Of a stretch of 64,000 nt of DNA, positions 1 to 8,806 are shown one piece after another. The translations under genes were made by a program, and so were the position numbers. Source of the stretch: an uncultured Clostridia bacterium (GTDB taxonomy: Bacteria; Bacillota; Clostridia; Oscillospirales; Acutalibacteraceae); NCBI GenBank assembly GCA_946484175.1, contig CAMLSX010000008.1, forward strand, positions 1 through 64,000, given 5' to 3'. Each line of letters begins with the position of its first letter. Positions within the stretch are counted from its first letter, which is position 1. The notes under the pieces were generated by a model, which saw only the letters and a list, made by a program, of their open reading frames with translations, did no database searches and was not told the DNA's origin.

Positions 1-85
1 ATATTTCCTACATAGGGGCTTTTTTGTACTGTCCGCATAAATTGGGGCAGTTCAGATTGGCAGGGGGGCTTTTTCATTTAAATTT

Positions 86-439
86 TCAAGTGCTTTGTTG
101 CATCTGTTCTGATGAAAAAAGCCGGCGATCGAGTGTTACATAGTCAGGATATTCTCTCGAAAGCATCGCAAAGCCATTCTCAAAAGCTTTCAGCAGTAAA
201 TCAACTCTCTCTACAGATAGCGAAAAAAATTCCAACTCCAACCGTCCGCCATCACGCAAAACAGAAAGGCCGCGTATACCTGCACGATTTTCTTCCTGCC
301 GCAATGCTTCCAATAGTGCTGAGCCAAGCATAGAAGCTGCCGCACAGACAATATCCTTTCCCAGTGGTGCATATCCCGCATGTCCACGGATACTTACCTT
401 TTCTTTTCCGGATTCGCGAAAAAAACACACGTGAATCAT
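86..439 (-). CDS. Prp-like cysteine protease, phage-associated
   Basis: The 117-residue protein carries the Prp (YsxB) signature, a histidine in RGHAGYAPLGKD followed about 12 residues later by a cysteine in IVCAAAS; these are the catalytic pair in that family. Cellular Prp trims the N-terminus of ribosomal protein L27 and is encoded between rplU and rpmA. Here neither ribosomal gene is present. The gene instead overlaps the stop of a portal gene by ATGA, so it is translationally coupled to a phage head gene. Phage Prp homologues are known to process capsid-type proteins, so a prohead-protease role is the better inference. The family call is firm; the substrate is not known. Confidence 0.8.
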   Translation of the reverse strand: MIHVCFFRESGKEKVSIRGHAGYAPLGKDIVCAAASMLGSALLEALRQEENRAGIRGLSVLRDGGRLELEFFSLSVERVDLLLKAFENGFAMLSREYPDYVTLDRRLFSSEQMQQST

Positions 440-2223
440 GCAGATACCTCATTTTGATTATTTTCTTCCTGCGATTCACGCTCTTCACTCTCTGCTGCGG
501 GAACTACAGAGGAAGCTGCCGCTTGCGCCAGCTGTGTCAACTGCTGCTGCATTTGTGCAAGCTGTTTTTGCATTTGCAGATTTTCAGACACACTCTTTTT
601 CACCATTTCGCGCCCTTCAAAATCCATCATATCCAACGCAGCCATTGCCTGCTCTCCCTGATCGGGGCGGAAAAATCCCAAACTATACAACTCTTTTGCC
701 AGTTCGTTTTGCACCACCTTGCTAAAAGGCGAAGATTTCTGTGCAGTGACACGAATATCAAAAATCGGCACACGGCTGCCAAGTTCCAGTCCAAAAAAGG
801 CCCCTTGCTGCTGTGGTAAAAGCATACGGTTGTCAATACTGCGGAATTGTTCTCCGTTCTGTCCAGCAATACGGAAACAGCGCGGCTCGGTATAAAACTG
901 CCGAAGCAGCTCGATACACAGATATCCAACTTCTGCAAATGCATAGTAGCTTCCTTTAATCATATCACGGGAAAGTTTATTTCCTGCCTCCTGCAAGGCT
1001 GCAATGGCACTGGCTGCCGTCACCCCGCCGTTAGTACCCCCTTGTGAAAAATCACGGTTGCCGCTGATTTCCTTCAATTCATCAATTTTCTGGCTGAGCA
1101 TGGTGGTTACCAGGCTATCCATTGAACCGATATCCACTTCTCGGATGCTGTCTTCTCCCAGCCCGGAGCCCGCTACATGGATAAAATCACGGTCCCAGTC
1201 TGCAAATTCCTTTTCGTTAACTGCGCCATTATCCCGGATAAAATAACGCTTGCGTGAGGCCATCAGCGCATGACGCATCAAGGCCTGGTTCAGACGGTCA
1301 ATATACATCTGGCAGTCTTTCATCACATCCACATAGCCAAATCCCGCCGGCGTTCCCTCATCCGGGAAAAGCACATCCGCTATAAACGGGTATTTCCCAT
1401 GGGAATACCAGCCTGTTTCACGCAAAACCGGGTCATTTTCACTGGCAAACAGCACTGTATCATTGACAAACTTACAGTAATGAAGCAGTCCGTCCCTCTT
1501 ATAATACCAGTCTACCACCGCCGATTTTTCGCTGGTATCCACACTGTCATCATACAGGTACTGTCCTACCTCCAATGCAGAAGAATGAAGCTTGCCTCGA
1601 AGCTGCGGATACTGCTCCTCCAGTACTTCGTTATCTGTCAGCTCTACGGTAAACAGGTTCCGGCTATCCTGCAAATCCCGGATTCCAGGCTCCCAGAACA
1701 GGTTCAATACATCTACTGGTCGGATATCGATATCCCCCAGACCGTTTTCCAGCTGTGGATTCCAGAAAACACCATAGACACCGGTACCGCTTTTCAGCTT
1801 CTTCCACCAAATATCGGAATAGGTACGCTCAAAGCGGCAGCGTTCCAAAATTGCAGGAAGGACTGCCCCCAATACTTCCGCGGATTGCCGGTCACTTTCT
1901 TCTCGCGGAAGCACATTGGGTTCCGGATAGTTATCCATCGCATCTGCATGCTTATTGGCAATTGAGTTAAACAGCCATCCTGAAGCCGGTTCGGGATCTC
2001 CGGGACGAGCCGTTTTGCGGAACTGCTGCCAATGACGCATTTTAAACCACTGTTCATTTTCGATTACCCGTTTTTCCAGGTTGGCTTTTCCCTGCCGATA
2101 TTTTTTCAGCAGCGCTGCTGCTTCACGCACCTGTTCTGCGCCAATTACCGGTTCCGCAAGCACTTGTGGAAAAATGGGAGTTTCCTTCATTTGCATTTGC
2201 TTTGTGTTCTCCATTTTTTTCAT
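436..2223 (-). CDS. Phage portal protein (P22-like family)
   Basis: The product is about 596 residues long with the features of a P22-type portal: an early W-x-x-x-R-rich segment, a domain with WLFNSIANKHADAMDN, and a Gln-rich coiled-coil tail (MQKQLAQMQQQLTQLAQ) ending in a charged Glu/Asn stretch. Portal proteins form the dodecameric ring through which DNA enters the capsid. The tracked ORF opens with GTG at 2286, but a purine-rich site lies before ATG 2223 and GGAAAGG is better spaced for ATG 2214, so the start is 2223 or 2214. The next gene upstream is a host beta-glucosidase with its own terminator; no terminase is seen. It is followed by the coupled protease gene. Confidence 0.75.
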   Translation of the reverse strand: MKKMENTKQMQMKETPIFPQVLAEPVIGAEQVREAAALLKKYRQGKANLEKRVIENEQWFKMRHWQQFRKTARPGDPEPASGWLFNSIANKHADAMDNYPEPNVLPREESDRQSAEVLGAVLPAILERCRFERTYSDIWWKKLKSGTGVYGVFWNPQLENGLGDIDIRPVDVLNLFWEPGIRDLQDSRNLFTVELTDNEVLEEQYPQLRGKLHSSALEVGQYLYDDSVDTSEKSAVVDWYYKRDGLLHYCKFVNDTVLFASENDPVLRETGWYSHGKYPFIADVLFPDEGTPAGFGYVDVMKDCQMYIDRLNQALMRHALMASRKRYFIRDNGAVNEKEFADWDRDFIHVAGSGLGEDSIREVDIGSMDSLVTTMLSQKIDELKEISGNRDFSQGGTNGGVTAASAIAALQEAGNKLSRDMIKGSYYAFAEVGYLCIELLRQFYTEPRCFRIAGQNGEQFRSIDNRMLLPQQQGAFFGLELGSRVPIFDIRVTAQKSSPFSKVVQNELAKELYSLGFFRPDQGEQAMAALDMMDFEGREMVKKSVSENLQMQKQLAQMQQQLTQLAQAAASSVVPAAESEERESQEENNQNEVSA

Positions 2224-2286
2224 CCTTTCCCGCCCATTTCTTTCCTCGCGGGAAAGGTGGGCGCAGGCATATTGTAACGGAGACAC

Positions 2287-2329
2287 AAAAACCGCGCTCC
2301 CCTCTTTTCAGGAGAGGAACGCGGTTTTG
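2287..2329 (-). terminator. Intrinsic terminator after the GH1 gene
   Basis: Read on the minus strand, AAACCGCG and CGCGGTTT arms with GC-rich inner pairing form a long hairpin, and the T run of the 3' arm is followed by TTTTTG. It sits just beyond the beta-glucosidase stop and separates it from the portal gene. Confidence 0.8.
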
Positions 2330-2351
2330 ATTCAGAATTATGCAAAATATT

Positions 2352-3713
2352 TTACAGAGAGCGTCCGTTCTCGCGGATCATGTCGCGATACCAGTAACCG
2401 GAATCCTTGATAATTCTCTTCTGGGTTGCGTAATCCACATAGATCAAACCAAAGCGCTCGTTATATCCATTAGCCCACTCAAAATTATCCATCAGAGACC
2501 AATGAAAATATCCGCGAATGTCTGCTCCTCTTTCGCTGGCGAGCTTCAATTCATGCAGATAACGGCTGGTAAAATCAATACGGTTGGGGTCATGCACTTT
2601 GCCATCAAGAGAAACCGTATCATGACAGGACATGCCGTTCTCGGTGATGTAAAGCGGCTTCTGATAGCGTTTATACAGGAAATAGGCGCCCCAGCCCAAA
2701 GCTTCCGGCGTAACCGGCCAGCCTGTTGCTGTTTTCGGGAATCCATCCGGGCGCTTGACCACTTCAGGCCGTCCATCTGCACCCATGCGAATGCGGTTGC
2801 CATTATAAATATTCTGGCCATAAATATCAATTGGCTGTGCAATCAGCTGCATATCCTCGCGGCTGAATTCGGGCAGATATTCCCGATAAATGCGCTGCCC
2901 ATCTTCGGGATACTGGGCAAAGAAAACCGGGTCGCTCCACCAAGGGGTATTCCAGGTCCAGTTGCCCAGATTCGGCACCATATGCATCATATGCTGACGG
3001 GCAGCCTCAATATCTTCCGGCTTATCGCTGTCCGGGTAGCTCATGGAACCTGTCGGGGCAATGCCAATCAGGATATCCTGCCTGGCAGCTTCACGCATTT
3101 TCTTCACTGCCATACCGTGCGCCATCAAAGCATGGTGTGCCATCAGGAAGGTGTCACGAATCGGGACTTTCAATCCTGGAGCATGGACGCCACTGAGATA
3201 GCCAAGACCAATAAAACACTGCGGCTCATTGAGTGTGAAATATTTTGTCACGCGGTCAGAAAATGCGCGGACAATATAGGCGGCATAATCAGAGAACCAC
3301 TCCACGATTTCGCGGTTCATCCAGCCACCCTTTTTATAAATTTCATAGGGCATTTCCCAGTGATACAGGGTAATATACGGCTCGATTCCTGCTGCTAGAA
3401 GCTCATCGACCAGTTCATTGTAAAAATGTACGCCCTGCTCGTTCACCTTTCCGGTACCATTGGGGAATACACGCGACCAATTGATGGAAAAACGGTATGC
3501 CTGAATCCCCAGCTCTTTCATCAGGGCAACATCTTCACGAAAACGGTGGTAATGATCGCAGGCAACATCACCGTTCTGGTCTTCATATATCCGACCTTTT
3601 TCTTTACAGAAAACATCCCAGATATCCCAGCCCTTTCCGTCCTGAAAAGCAGCACCCTCAATCTGATACGACGAGGTAGCGGCACCCCACACGAAATCTT
3701 CTCTGAAACCCAT
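2352..3713 (-). CDS. bglA: Beta-glucosidase / 6-phospho-beta-glucosidase, GH1
   Basis: This 453-residue protein is a full-length family GH1 retaining glycosidase. The N-terminal FVWGAATSSYQIEGA block is typical, the acid/base glutamate lies in TLNEP (about residue 163) and the nucleophile glutamate in ITENG (about 358). There is no signal peptide, so it should act in the cytosol on imported beta-glucosides. The GGAAGGGA ribosome site precedes ATG 3713. It is downstream of a glycerophosphodiesterase-like gene and an MFS transporter on the same strand, which could supply its substrate. Whether it prefers free or 6-phosphorylated glucosides cannot be read here, but an MFS rather than a PTS neighbour favours free sugars. 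Confidence 0.93.
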   Translation of the reverse strand: MGFREDFVWGAATSSYQIEGAAFQDGKGWDIWDVFCKEKGRIYEDQNGDVACDHYHRFREDVALMKELGIQAYRFSINWSRVFPNGTGKVNEQGVHFYNELVDELLAAGIEPYITLYHWEMPYEIYKKGGWMNREIVEWFSDYAAYIVRAFSDRVTKYFTLNEPQCFIGLGYLSGVHAPGLKVPIRDTFLMAHHALMAHGMAVKKMREAARQDILIGIAPTGSMSYPDSDKPEDIEAARQHMMHMVPNLGNWTWNTPWWSDPVFFAQYPEDGQRIYREYLPEFSREDMQLIAQPIDIYGQNIYNGNRIRMGADGRPEVVKRPDGFPKTATGWPVTPEALGWGAYFLYKRYQKPLYITENGMSCHDTVSLDGKVHDPNRIDFTSRYLHELKLASERGADIRGYFHWSLMDNFEWANGYNERFGLIYVDYATQKRIIKDSGYWYRDMIRENGRSL

Positions 3714-3894
3714 ATGATCCCTTCCTTACTTTTTTATCTCTGTCAAAAAGGCTCCTTTTTCCCGAAAATTTTGGGCGGCAAATTTTGAGCAAAGCTTTTT
3801 CGACAGTTAACTCTGTTTTTTAATAATATCACAAAACCACAAAATAAGGAAGAGATTCTTTTAATTTTTCCCTCAATATGGAGCAAAAATCTTT

Positions 3895-4743
3895 TTACTT
3901 TTGCTGTGTGGGGTCAAAATGCTCGAAAATCCCCATAGAATCATCTGCCTTGACAGACCACAGCAATTGCGGGGTTCGAATCGTCCAGTTGACCTCCTGT
4001 GCATGAAACAGTCCGCAGGCTGTACGCAGGCTCCAGTTTTTGCGCCCCTTGACATCATATGCAATAAAGTCAGGACGCCCCATCACGTTCACAAACAAAT
4101 TTCTCGCCAGAAATGCAGTAATCAGATTGAACGAATCATCTTTATGCGTAAATTTGGCCATCAACTGGCCGCGAACCACTTCCGGACGATTTTTGCGGAA
4201 CCACTGGACAACACTGGGAGAAAAAGATTCAATGCACCAAAGGCCTTTATAGCCAATCAGCAAATCACAGACTTTTTGGCACAGCTCATCCGTATTGTTG
4301 TAAGGCTTCAGCTCAATAATCATCGGGGTTTTGCCTGCCATCACTTTGAGCACCTGTGTGAAAAGCGGAATATTTTCCCCGGTACCCGCCAATGTATAGT
4401 GCTGAAGCTCCTGCCAAGTTACAGAACTGACGGGAATATCTACACCACACATGCGTTTGAGAGTATCATCGTGGAACACAACCACCTGTCCATCTGCGGT
4501 CAGCTGCAAATCCAACTCTACGCCAAAGCCTTTGGATACCGCGCGCTGAAAAGCCGGCAGGGAATTTTCGGGGATACTCTGATCTTTTTTGTAGAACCCA
4601 CGATGTGCGTAATCATATTTTTTGAATTCCGTTAAATCAGGGGCATCCAGCGAGGGGCGCGGACGAATACAGAAAAGCCACACGGCTACATAAATCACGA
4701 CAACCGCGAGCACAATGAGAAAAACAAGGGTAGGCAATGGCAT
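3895..4743 (-). CDS. Glycerophosphodiester phosphodiesterase family protein
   Basis: A 282-residue protein with one N-terminal membrane segment (about residues 5-26) followed by a GDPD barrel. The catalytic motifs are present: AHRG near residue 47, PENSLPAF, and VELDLQLTADGQVVVFHDD, giving the usual H, E, D and second H. It would hydrolyse glycerophosphodiesters to glycerol-3-phosphate at the membrane face. The tracked start at 4788 overlaps the previous gene, but AAGGAG nine bases before ATG 4743 decides for the shorter form. It lies 41 bases after the MFS transporter gene, probably in the same transcript. Confidence 0.88.
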   Translation of the reverse strand: MPLPTLVFLIVLAVVVIYVAVWLFCIRPRPSLDAPDLTEFKKYDYAHRGFYKKDQSIPENSLPAFQRAVSKGFGVELDLQLTADGQVVVFHDDTLKRMCGVDIPVSSVTWQELQHYTLAGTGENIPLFTQVLKVMAGKTPMIIELKPYNNTDELCQKVCDLLIGYKGLWCIESFSPSVVQWFRKNRPEVVRGQLMAKFTHKDDSFNLITAFLARNLFVNVMGRPDFIAYDVKGRKNWSLRTACGLFHAQEVNWTIRTPQLLWSVKADDSMGIFEHFDPTQQK

Positions 4744-4784
4744 GATGAAAAACTCCTTATCATAAAAAATTGCGTTTTCCGGAA

Positions 4785-6071
4785 TCAATCCGGTGTATCA
4801 AAAGCCTCCAGCTTACTTTTTGCTGGCAGAGGCTTACTGTCGCCATGACGGACAAACAGCATGGTCACAAACGCCAGGGCTGCAAACAGGGCGGCATATG
4901 GGAAGAGAGTCCAGTATCCTACATGCTCCAGCAAGGCACCGGAAAAAATCGGGGTAATGATCTGGGCTGCCATGGAAAAAGTATAGTAGTATCCGGTAAA
5001 CTTACCCACATTGCTGCCCCGGCTCATTTCTACTACCATCGGATAGGAATTCACATTGATGGCAGCCCATGAAATTCCAACCAGTGCAAAAACAATATTC
5101 ACCGCCGGATGATAGGTTGGGAACAGTGCACCGGAGAAAAAGCACAACGCCAAGGCCGCCACACCAATCAGAATCGTCTTTTTTCGGCCAATGCGTGTGG
5201 CCACCATACCTACTGGAATGTAGGAAAGAATCGCTGCGCCAGTAGCCACCAGCAGACTGGAAGCAAAGCTGCCGCCGGTCATTCCCCACTGGATTTGCGC
5301 ATACTTTGAAAAGGCCGATGTGACTGCGTTATATCCCATAAACCAGAACGCCACCGAAAACAACAGGAAAATCAGGCTCTTTTTCACATTCGGCGGAAGG
5401 GAGGCTTTTTTGTCTTCCTTTGTATCTTCCACCTGCTCTTCTTCGGGCTCACTCAGTGCTGCCGTTTCCTCTGCCAGACGTTTTTCAGGAATGGTGAAGA
5501 CCAGCAGTACAACCGAAAGAAGCATAATAAACGCGACCGCTGCAAACAAAGGGAAATAATCCGGCTGGCTGGTGTGGCCCGGTACCAACACCTGAATCAG
5601 CACCAATGTAATCATTCCGCCGACTGCACCCATCAGATTGATAATCGCATTTCCTTTGGAACGCAGCGGCTTTGGCGTTAAATCGGGCATCAGCGCCACT
5701 GCCGGGGAACGATAAATACTCATGCTGACCAGTACCAACAGCAGAGCTGTAATAAACATCCAGAAAATTCCCAGCCGGTCAGCAAGCGGAATCAATAGCA
5801 TAAACAGACAGGATGCAGCCGTTCCGACCACAATGAATGGAGTACGCCTTCCAAATCGGGTACTGGTTTTGTCAGACAGGCTGCCAAACAAAGGAAGCAT
5901 GAACAAAGCCAGTACATTATCCAGCGCCATGATGACACCAGAGGCGGTGTCGTTTACGTGAAAGGTGTGCTTTAAAATCAGCGGAATTACCGCCTCGTAC
6001 ATCTGCCAGAAAGTACAGATGGAGAGAAATGCCATTCCCACCAGCACTGTCCGTTTGGTATTCAGTTTCAT
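4785..6071 (-). CDS. MFS sugar/cation symporter, SLC45/GPH-like
   Basis: A 428-residue membrane protein with about 12 hydrophobic segments. The loop GSLSDKTSTRFGRRTPF between the second and third segments is the MFS signature in the form seen in sucrose/glycoside symporters. A charged central loop (EEEQVEDTKEDKK) separates the two halves. Together with the downstream GH1 gene it suggests uptake of a disaccharide or glucoside, though substrate is inference. The ribosome site AAGGAG precedes the ATG and a consensus-like promoter lies about 45 bases upstream. It is the first gene of the minus-strand unit. Confidence 0.85.
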   Translation of the reverse strand: MKLNTKRTVLVGMAFLSICTFWQMYEAVIPLILKHTFHVNDTASGVIMALDNVLALFMLPLFGSLSDKTSTRFGRRTPFIVVGTAASCLFMLLIPLADRLGIFWMFITALLLVLVSMSIYRSPAVALMPDLTPKPLRSKGNAIINLMGAVGGMITLVLIQVLVPGHTSQPDYFPLFAAVAFIMLLSVVLLVFTIPEKRLAEETAALSEPEEEQVEDTKEDKKASLPPNVKKSLIFLLFSVAFWFMGYNAVTSAFSKYAQIQWGMTGGSFASSLLVATGAAILSYIPVGMVATRIGRKKTILIGVAALALCFFSGALFPTYHPAVNIVFALVGISWAAINVNSYPMVVEMSRGSNVGKFTGYYYTFSMAAQIITPIFSGALLEHVGYWTLFPYAALFAALAFVTMLFVRHGDSKPLPAKSKLEAFDTPD

Positions 6072-6115
6072 ACAGTTCTCCTTTTTTCGTCATCAATGAT
6101 ATCACGGGTCTTTTA

Positions 6116-6144
6116 ATCATAGCATGAAGAGGTAAGGAATTCAA
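6116..6144 (-). promoter_or_regulatory. Sigma-A-type promoter for the MFS transporter
   Basis: On the minus strand TTGAAT is followed after 17 bases by TATGAT, placed correctly for the transporter gene at 6071. Confidence 0.65.
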
Positions 6145-6350
6145 TTTGAAAGTGTAAAGTTTTCATAAAATTTGACAGAATATTGCCTTTTTCACGTCGA
6201 TACAGTACAATGTTTTTGTGATAACTTTCTTTTTTCTATCTGCCGTCAAGCCCCAACGCGACCGGATTCGCCCGGATAACAGCCGGAGAAGCGGTTTCAA
6301 AAATTGAACTTTTTTAAACGAAAACCGCCAAAATCCATCCAAACGGGATG

Positions 6351-6379
6351 TTGTGTTTTTATCCGATTTTCGGTATGAT
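6351..6379 (+). promoter_or_regulatory. Sigma-A-type promoter for nfeD-flotillin
   Basis: TTGTGT, a 17-base spacer and TATGAT lie about 40 bases before the nfeD-like start codon. Confidence 0.65.
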
Positions 6380-6416
6380 ACAGGCAACGGCCGTTGTTTC
6401 AGAAAGGAGGTTTCCC

Positions 6417-6995
6417 ATGGATTCTGTTTTGAGCACAGTTTATTACTGTTGTATGGGTGTGGGACTTTTGCTGCCTCTTCTGCATGTTGTATTAGATTTT
6501 CTCGATCTGGATTTTGATGCAGGAAGCAGCGATGCGCCTCTTCCTTTTAATGGAATGGCATTGGCATTTGGTGTGCTGGTGTTTGGTGCCTGCGGAAAAA
6601 TTGTGCTGGTATTGGGTGGAAGCTGGGTTTTTAGCCTGATCTTAGGTGCAATTCTGGGAATTCTTGCTTTCTGGGCTCTCACCCGGTATGTCATTCGGCC
6701 TTTAAAACGCAACCACACCGAAGCCCCCAGCATTCGTGATCTGCGCTGGAAAGAAGGCGTCATCCAACTGGCGGCACGGCCCGATTTTATCGGTACTGTG
6801 CGTGTGCTCAACAGCGCTGGAAGCTATGTTGCCTACAGTGCCAAAACGGCTTCCTGGGTGACGGAAGAACTCCCCGTTGGGATGGAAGTCCTGATTGTGG
6901 AAATCGACGAGGAGAAAAAACTCTGTACAGTCTGCCCTTTCGATTCCTATCGAAAGCAGCTTGAACAATTGAAACAATCTAAAGGAGGTTTGTGA
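6417..6995 (+). CDS. NfeD-like / YuaF-like membrane protein
   Basis: The 192-residue protein starts at ATG 6417, behind the strong site AGAAAGGAGG; the tracked ORF opens 23 codons too early. Three hydrophobic segments fill the first 95 residues, followed by a soluble C-terminal domain (about 125-175) of the OB-fold type found in NfeD proteins. NfeD/YuaF proteins are membrane partners of flotillins, and a flotillin gene starts right after its stop, which is the main support for the call. Sequence similarity in the soluble domain alone is modest. Confidence 0.75.
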   Translation: MDSVLSTVYYCCMGVGLLLPLLHVVLDFLDLDFDAGSSDAPLPFNGMALAFGVLVFGACGKIVLVLGGSWVFSLILGAILGILAFWALTRYVIRPLKRNHTEAPSIRDLRWKEGVIQLAARPDFIGTVRVLNSAGSYVAYSAKTASWVTEELPVGMEVLIVEIDEEKKLCTVCPFDSYRKQLEQLKQSKGGL

Positions 6996-6996
6996 A

Positions 6997-8607
6997 ATGC
7001 CCGAACAATTCACTTCTACCGCGATCCTCATCGGCGTAATTGTCGTGGGACTCATCATTGTCCTTGCCGCTATTTTTTCCACCTGGAAAAAAGTGCCGGC
7101 TGACAAAGCCGCTATTGTCACCGGCCTTGGTAAAGCCAAAGTCATTACCGGCGGCGGTGTGATGGTGCTGCCAGTCTTGCAGCGAATCGACTACATCACC
7201 CTGGAAAACATCAGCTTTGATGTCAACATGCAGGGCACTCTGACTGCGGATGCCGTACCGATTGAAGCCAATGGCACCGTAGTGGTAAAAATCAAAAATG
7301 ACGAGGCCATGATCCGTTCTGCCGTGGAACAGTTTAACTGCGGCAAAGAAAATGAAACAAAACAGCATATCATGGAAACCGCGCGTGACGTTTGTGAAGG
7401 CCGTTTGCGTGAAATTATCGCGGATATGACCGCCGAGCAGCTGTACAAAGACCGCAAAACCTTCTCTGAACGCGTAAAGGAAGTAGCTGAAGAACAGCTG
7501 TGCGAGCTGGGCCTGGAACTGAAATCCTTTACCATCAAGGGAATCGGCGACCAGAACGGTTATTTTGAAGCGCTGAGCAAGCCGCAGATTGCCGCTGTAA
7601 AGCGCGACGCGGAAATTGCCCAGGCAGAAGCTGTGAAAGAAAGCATGATTAAGACTTCTGAAGCCCGGCGTGCCGGTGAGCAAGCTCGTCTGGAAGCCGA
7701 AGCCCGTATGGCAGAAGCAAAGAAGGAAGCCGATATCAAAAAGCTGAACTTCGAAAAAGAGCGCCAGACCACACAGGCAATTTCTGATGCTGCATACAGC
7801 ATCCAGCAGAATGTGACGCAGAAAGATATCACGAACACGGAAATGGACGCCAACGTTTTGAAAGAACAGCGTGCCCGTGAAGTGCGTGAAGCTTCTATCC
7901 AGATTGAAATTGCCGCCGAACAGAAGAACATTGAACTGGCCAAAAAGAAAGCGGAGCGTAAAGAAGCCGAACTGCTGGAAACTGTGATCAAACCCTCTGA
8001 GGCTGAAAAGCTGCGTGCAGAATTGCAGGCAGAAGCACAAAAAATTGCGATGATTAAAAAAGCAGAAGCGCAGGCAGAAGCCAAAAAATTGGATGCTGCT
8101 GCTGACGCAGAAGCACAGAAACTTGACGCACAGGCACAGGCCGAGCGTATCAAGCAGGAAGGTATTGCACAGGCAGAAATCACTGAAAAACAGGGTGTTG
8201 CGCAGGCAGAAGCGATTCGCCGTCAGGGCCTTGCAGAAGCTGAAGCACTGGAAAAGAAAGCCGAAGCATTGGCAAAGATGGACGATGCCGGTAAGCTGCA
8301 AATGGTCATTGAAAAGCTGCCCGAAATTGCCCGTGCGATTGCAGAACCCATGTCCAAGATTGGCAACATTACAATCATCGATGGTTCCGGCAATGGAGAA
8401 AACGGTGGCGGCGCTGCGGATGTAGCCCGTTATATGACCGGTTCGCTGAAAGCCGTCAACGAAGCGCTGAAGGATACTATCGGTTTTGATATGACCGACG
8501 TGATGCGCTCGCAGACACTGGAAGCCAAAACCACTCGCAATATCAACGTGGAGGGACTGCCGCAAAACCTCCCTGCTGTTCCCGCTTCTGAGGAAAAAAC
8601 AGAATAA
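6997..8607 (+). CDS. floT: Flotillin-family membrane scaffold protein
   Basis: A 536-residue SPFH/flotillin protein. One N-terminal membrane segment (about residues 8-30) is followed by the SPFH domain (about 40-200). A long alanine/glutamate-rich coiled coil then holds many AEA repeats (AQAEAKKLDAAADAEAQKLDAQ), and the C-terminal tail includes a glycine-rich patch. Flotillins assemble functional membrane microdomains that organise transporters and signalling proteins. The gene has a strong AAAGGAGG site, begins directly after the NfeD-like gene, and ends at a strong terminator, so the pair forms one two-gene operon like yuaF-floT of Bacillus. The call is firm. Confidence 0.92.
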   Translation: MPEQFTSTAILIGVIVVGLIIVLAAIFSTWKKVPADKAAIVTGLGKAKVITGGGVMVLPVLQRIDYITLENISFDVNMQGTLTADAVPIEANGTVVVKIKNDEAMIRSAVEQFNCGKENETKQHIMETARDVCEGRLREIIADMTAEQLYKDRKTFSERVKEVAEEQLCELGLELKSFTIKGIGDQNGYFEALSKPQIAAVKRDAEIAQAEAVKESMIKTSEARRAGEQARLEAEARMAEAKKEADIKKLNFEKERQTTQAISDAAYSIQQNVTQKDITNTEMDANVLKEQRAREVREASIQIEIAAEQKNIELAKKKAERKEAELLETVIKPSEAEKLRAELQAEAQKIAMIKKAEAQAEAKKLDAAADAEAQKLDAQAQAERIKQEGIAQAEITEKQGVAQAEAIRRQGLAEAEALEKKAEALAKMDDAGKLQMVIEKLPEIARAIAEPMSKIGNITIIDGSGNGENGGGAADVARYMTGSLKAVNEALKDTIGFDMTDVMRSQTLEAKTTRNINVEGLPQNLPAVPASEEKTE

Positions 8608-8613
8608 TCACTT

Positions 8614-8667
8614 AAATTGTAAAATGCCCTCTCCGCAAAAACGGAGGGGGCATTTTACAATTTTTTT
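8614..8667 (+). terminator. Strong intrinsic terminator after flotillin gene
   Basis: A nearly perfect stem of about 22 pairs (AAATTGTAAAATGCCCTC with its complement) is followed by TTTTTTT. Confidence 0.92.
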
Positions 8668-8687
8668 ACACTTTCCATGTGCGGACA

Positions 8688-8716
8688 TTGAACCAATTAA
8701 AAAAGTATGTTACAAT
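8688..8716 (+). promoter_or_regulatory. Promoter and leader hairpin of first MATE gene
   Basis: TTGAAC, 17 bases, then TACAAT. The leader that follows holds an 8-base inverted repeat, ACTGAATT/AATTCAGT at 8730-8755, before the ribosome site. Confidence 0.6.
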
Positions 8717-8806
8717 ACATAAAAGTCATACTGAATTTGTTCGCTCGAATTCAGTCTTCTGCTGATTTTATTTGGCAGGAAATTTTCTGTAGAAGGTGAA
8801 AGAATC

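Larger units (their letters stand above)
6072..6416. other. Divergent intergenic region
   Basis: No gene is supported in these 345 bases. They hold the two promoters listed separately, one for the MFS transporter and one for the nfeD-flotillin pair. The 74-residue minus-strand ORF inside has no ribosome site and no family resemblance. Confidence 0.7.

Noticed and set aside
1-77. Open minus-strand frame starting MKKPPCQSELPQF and running off the window
   Set aside because: It could be the next phage gene, but there is no ribosome site and only 25 codons can be seen.
6163-6387. 74-codon minus-strand ORF between divergent promoters
   Set aside because: No ribosome site, overlaps two good promoters, basic random-looking sequence.
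6979-8565. 528-codon minus-strand ORF
   Set aside because: Antisense shadow of the flotillin coiled coil; low-complexity Phe/Cys/Leu composition is the complement of Glu/Ala/Lys repeats.
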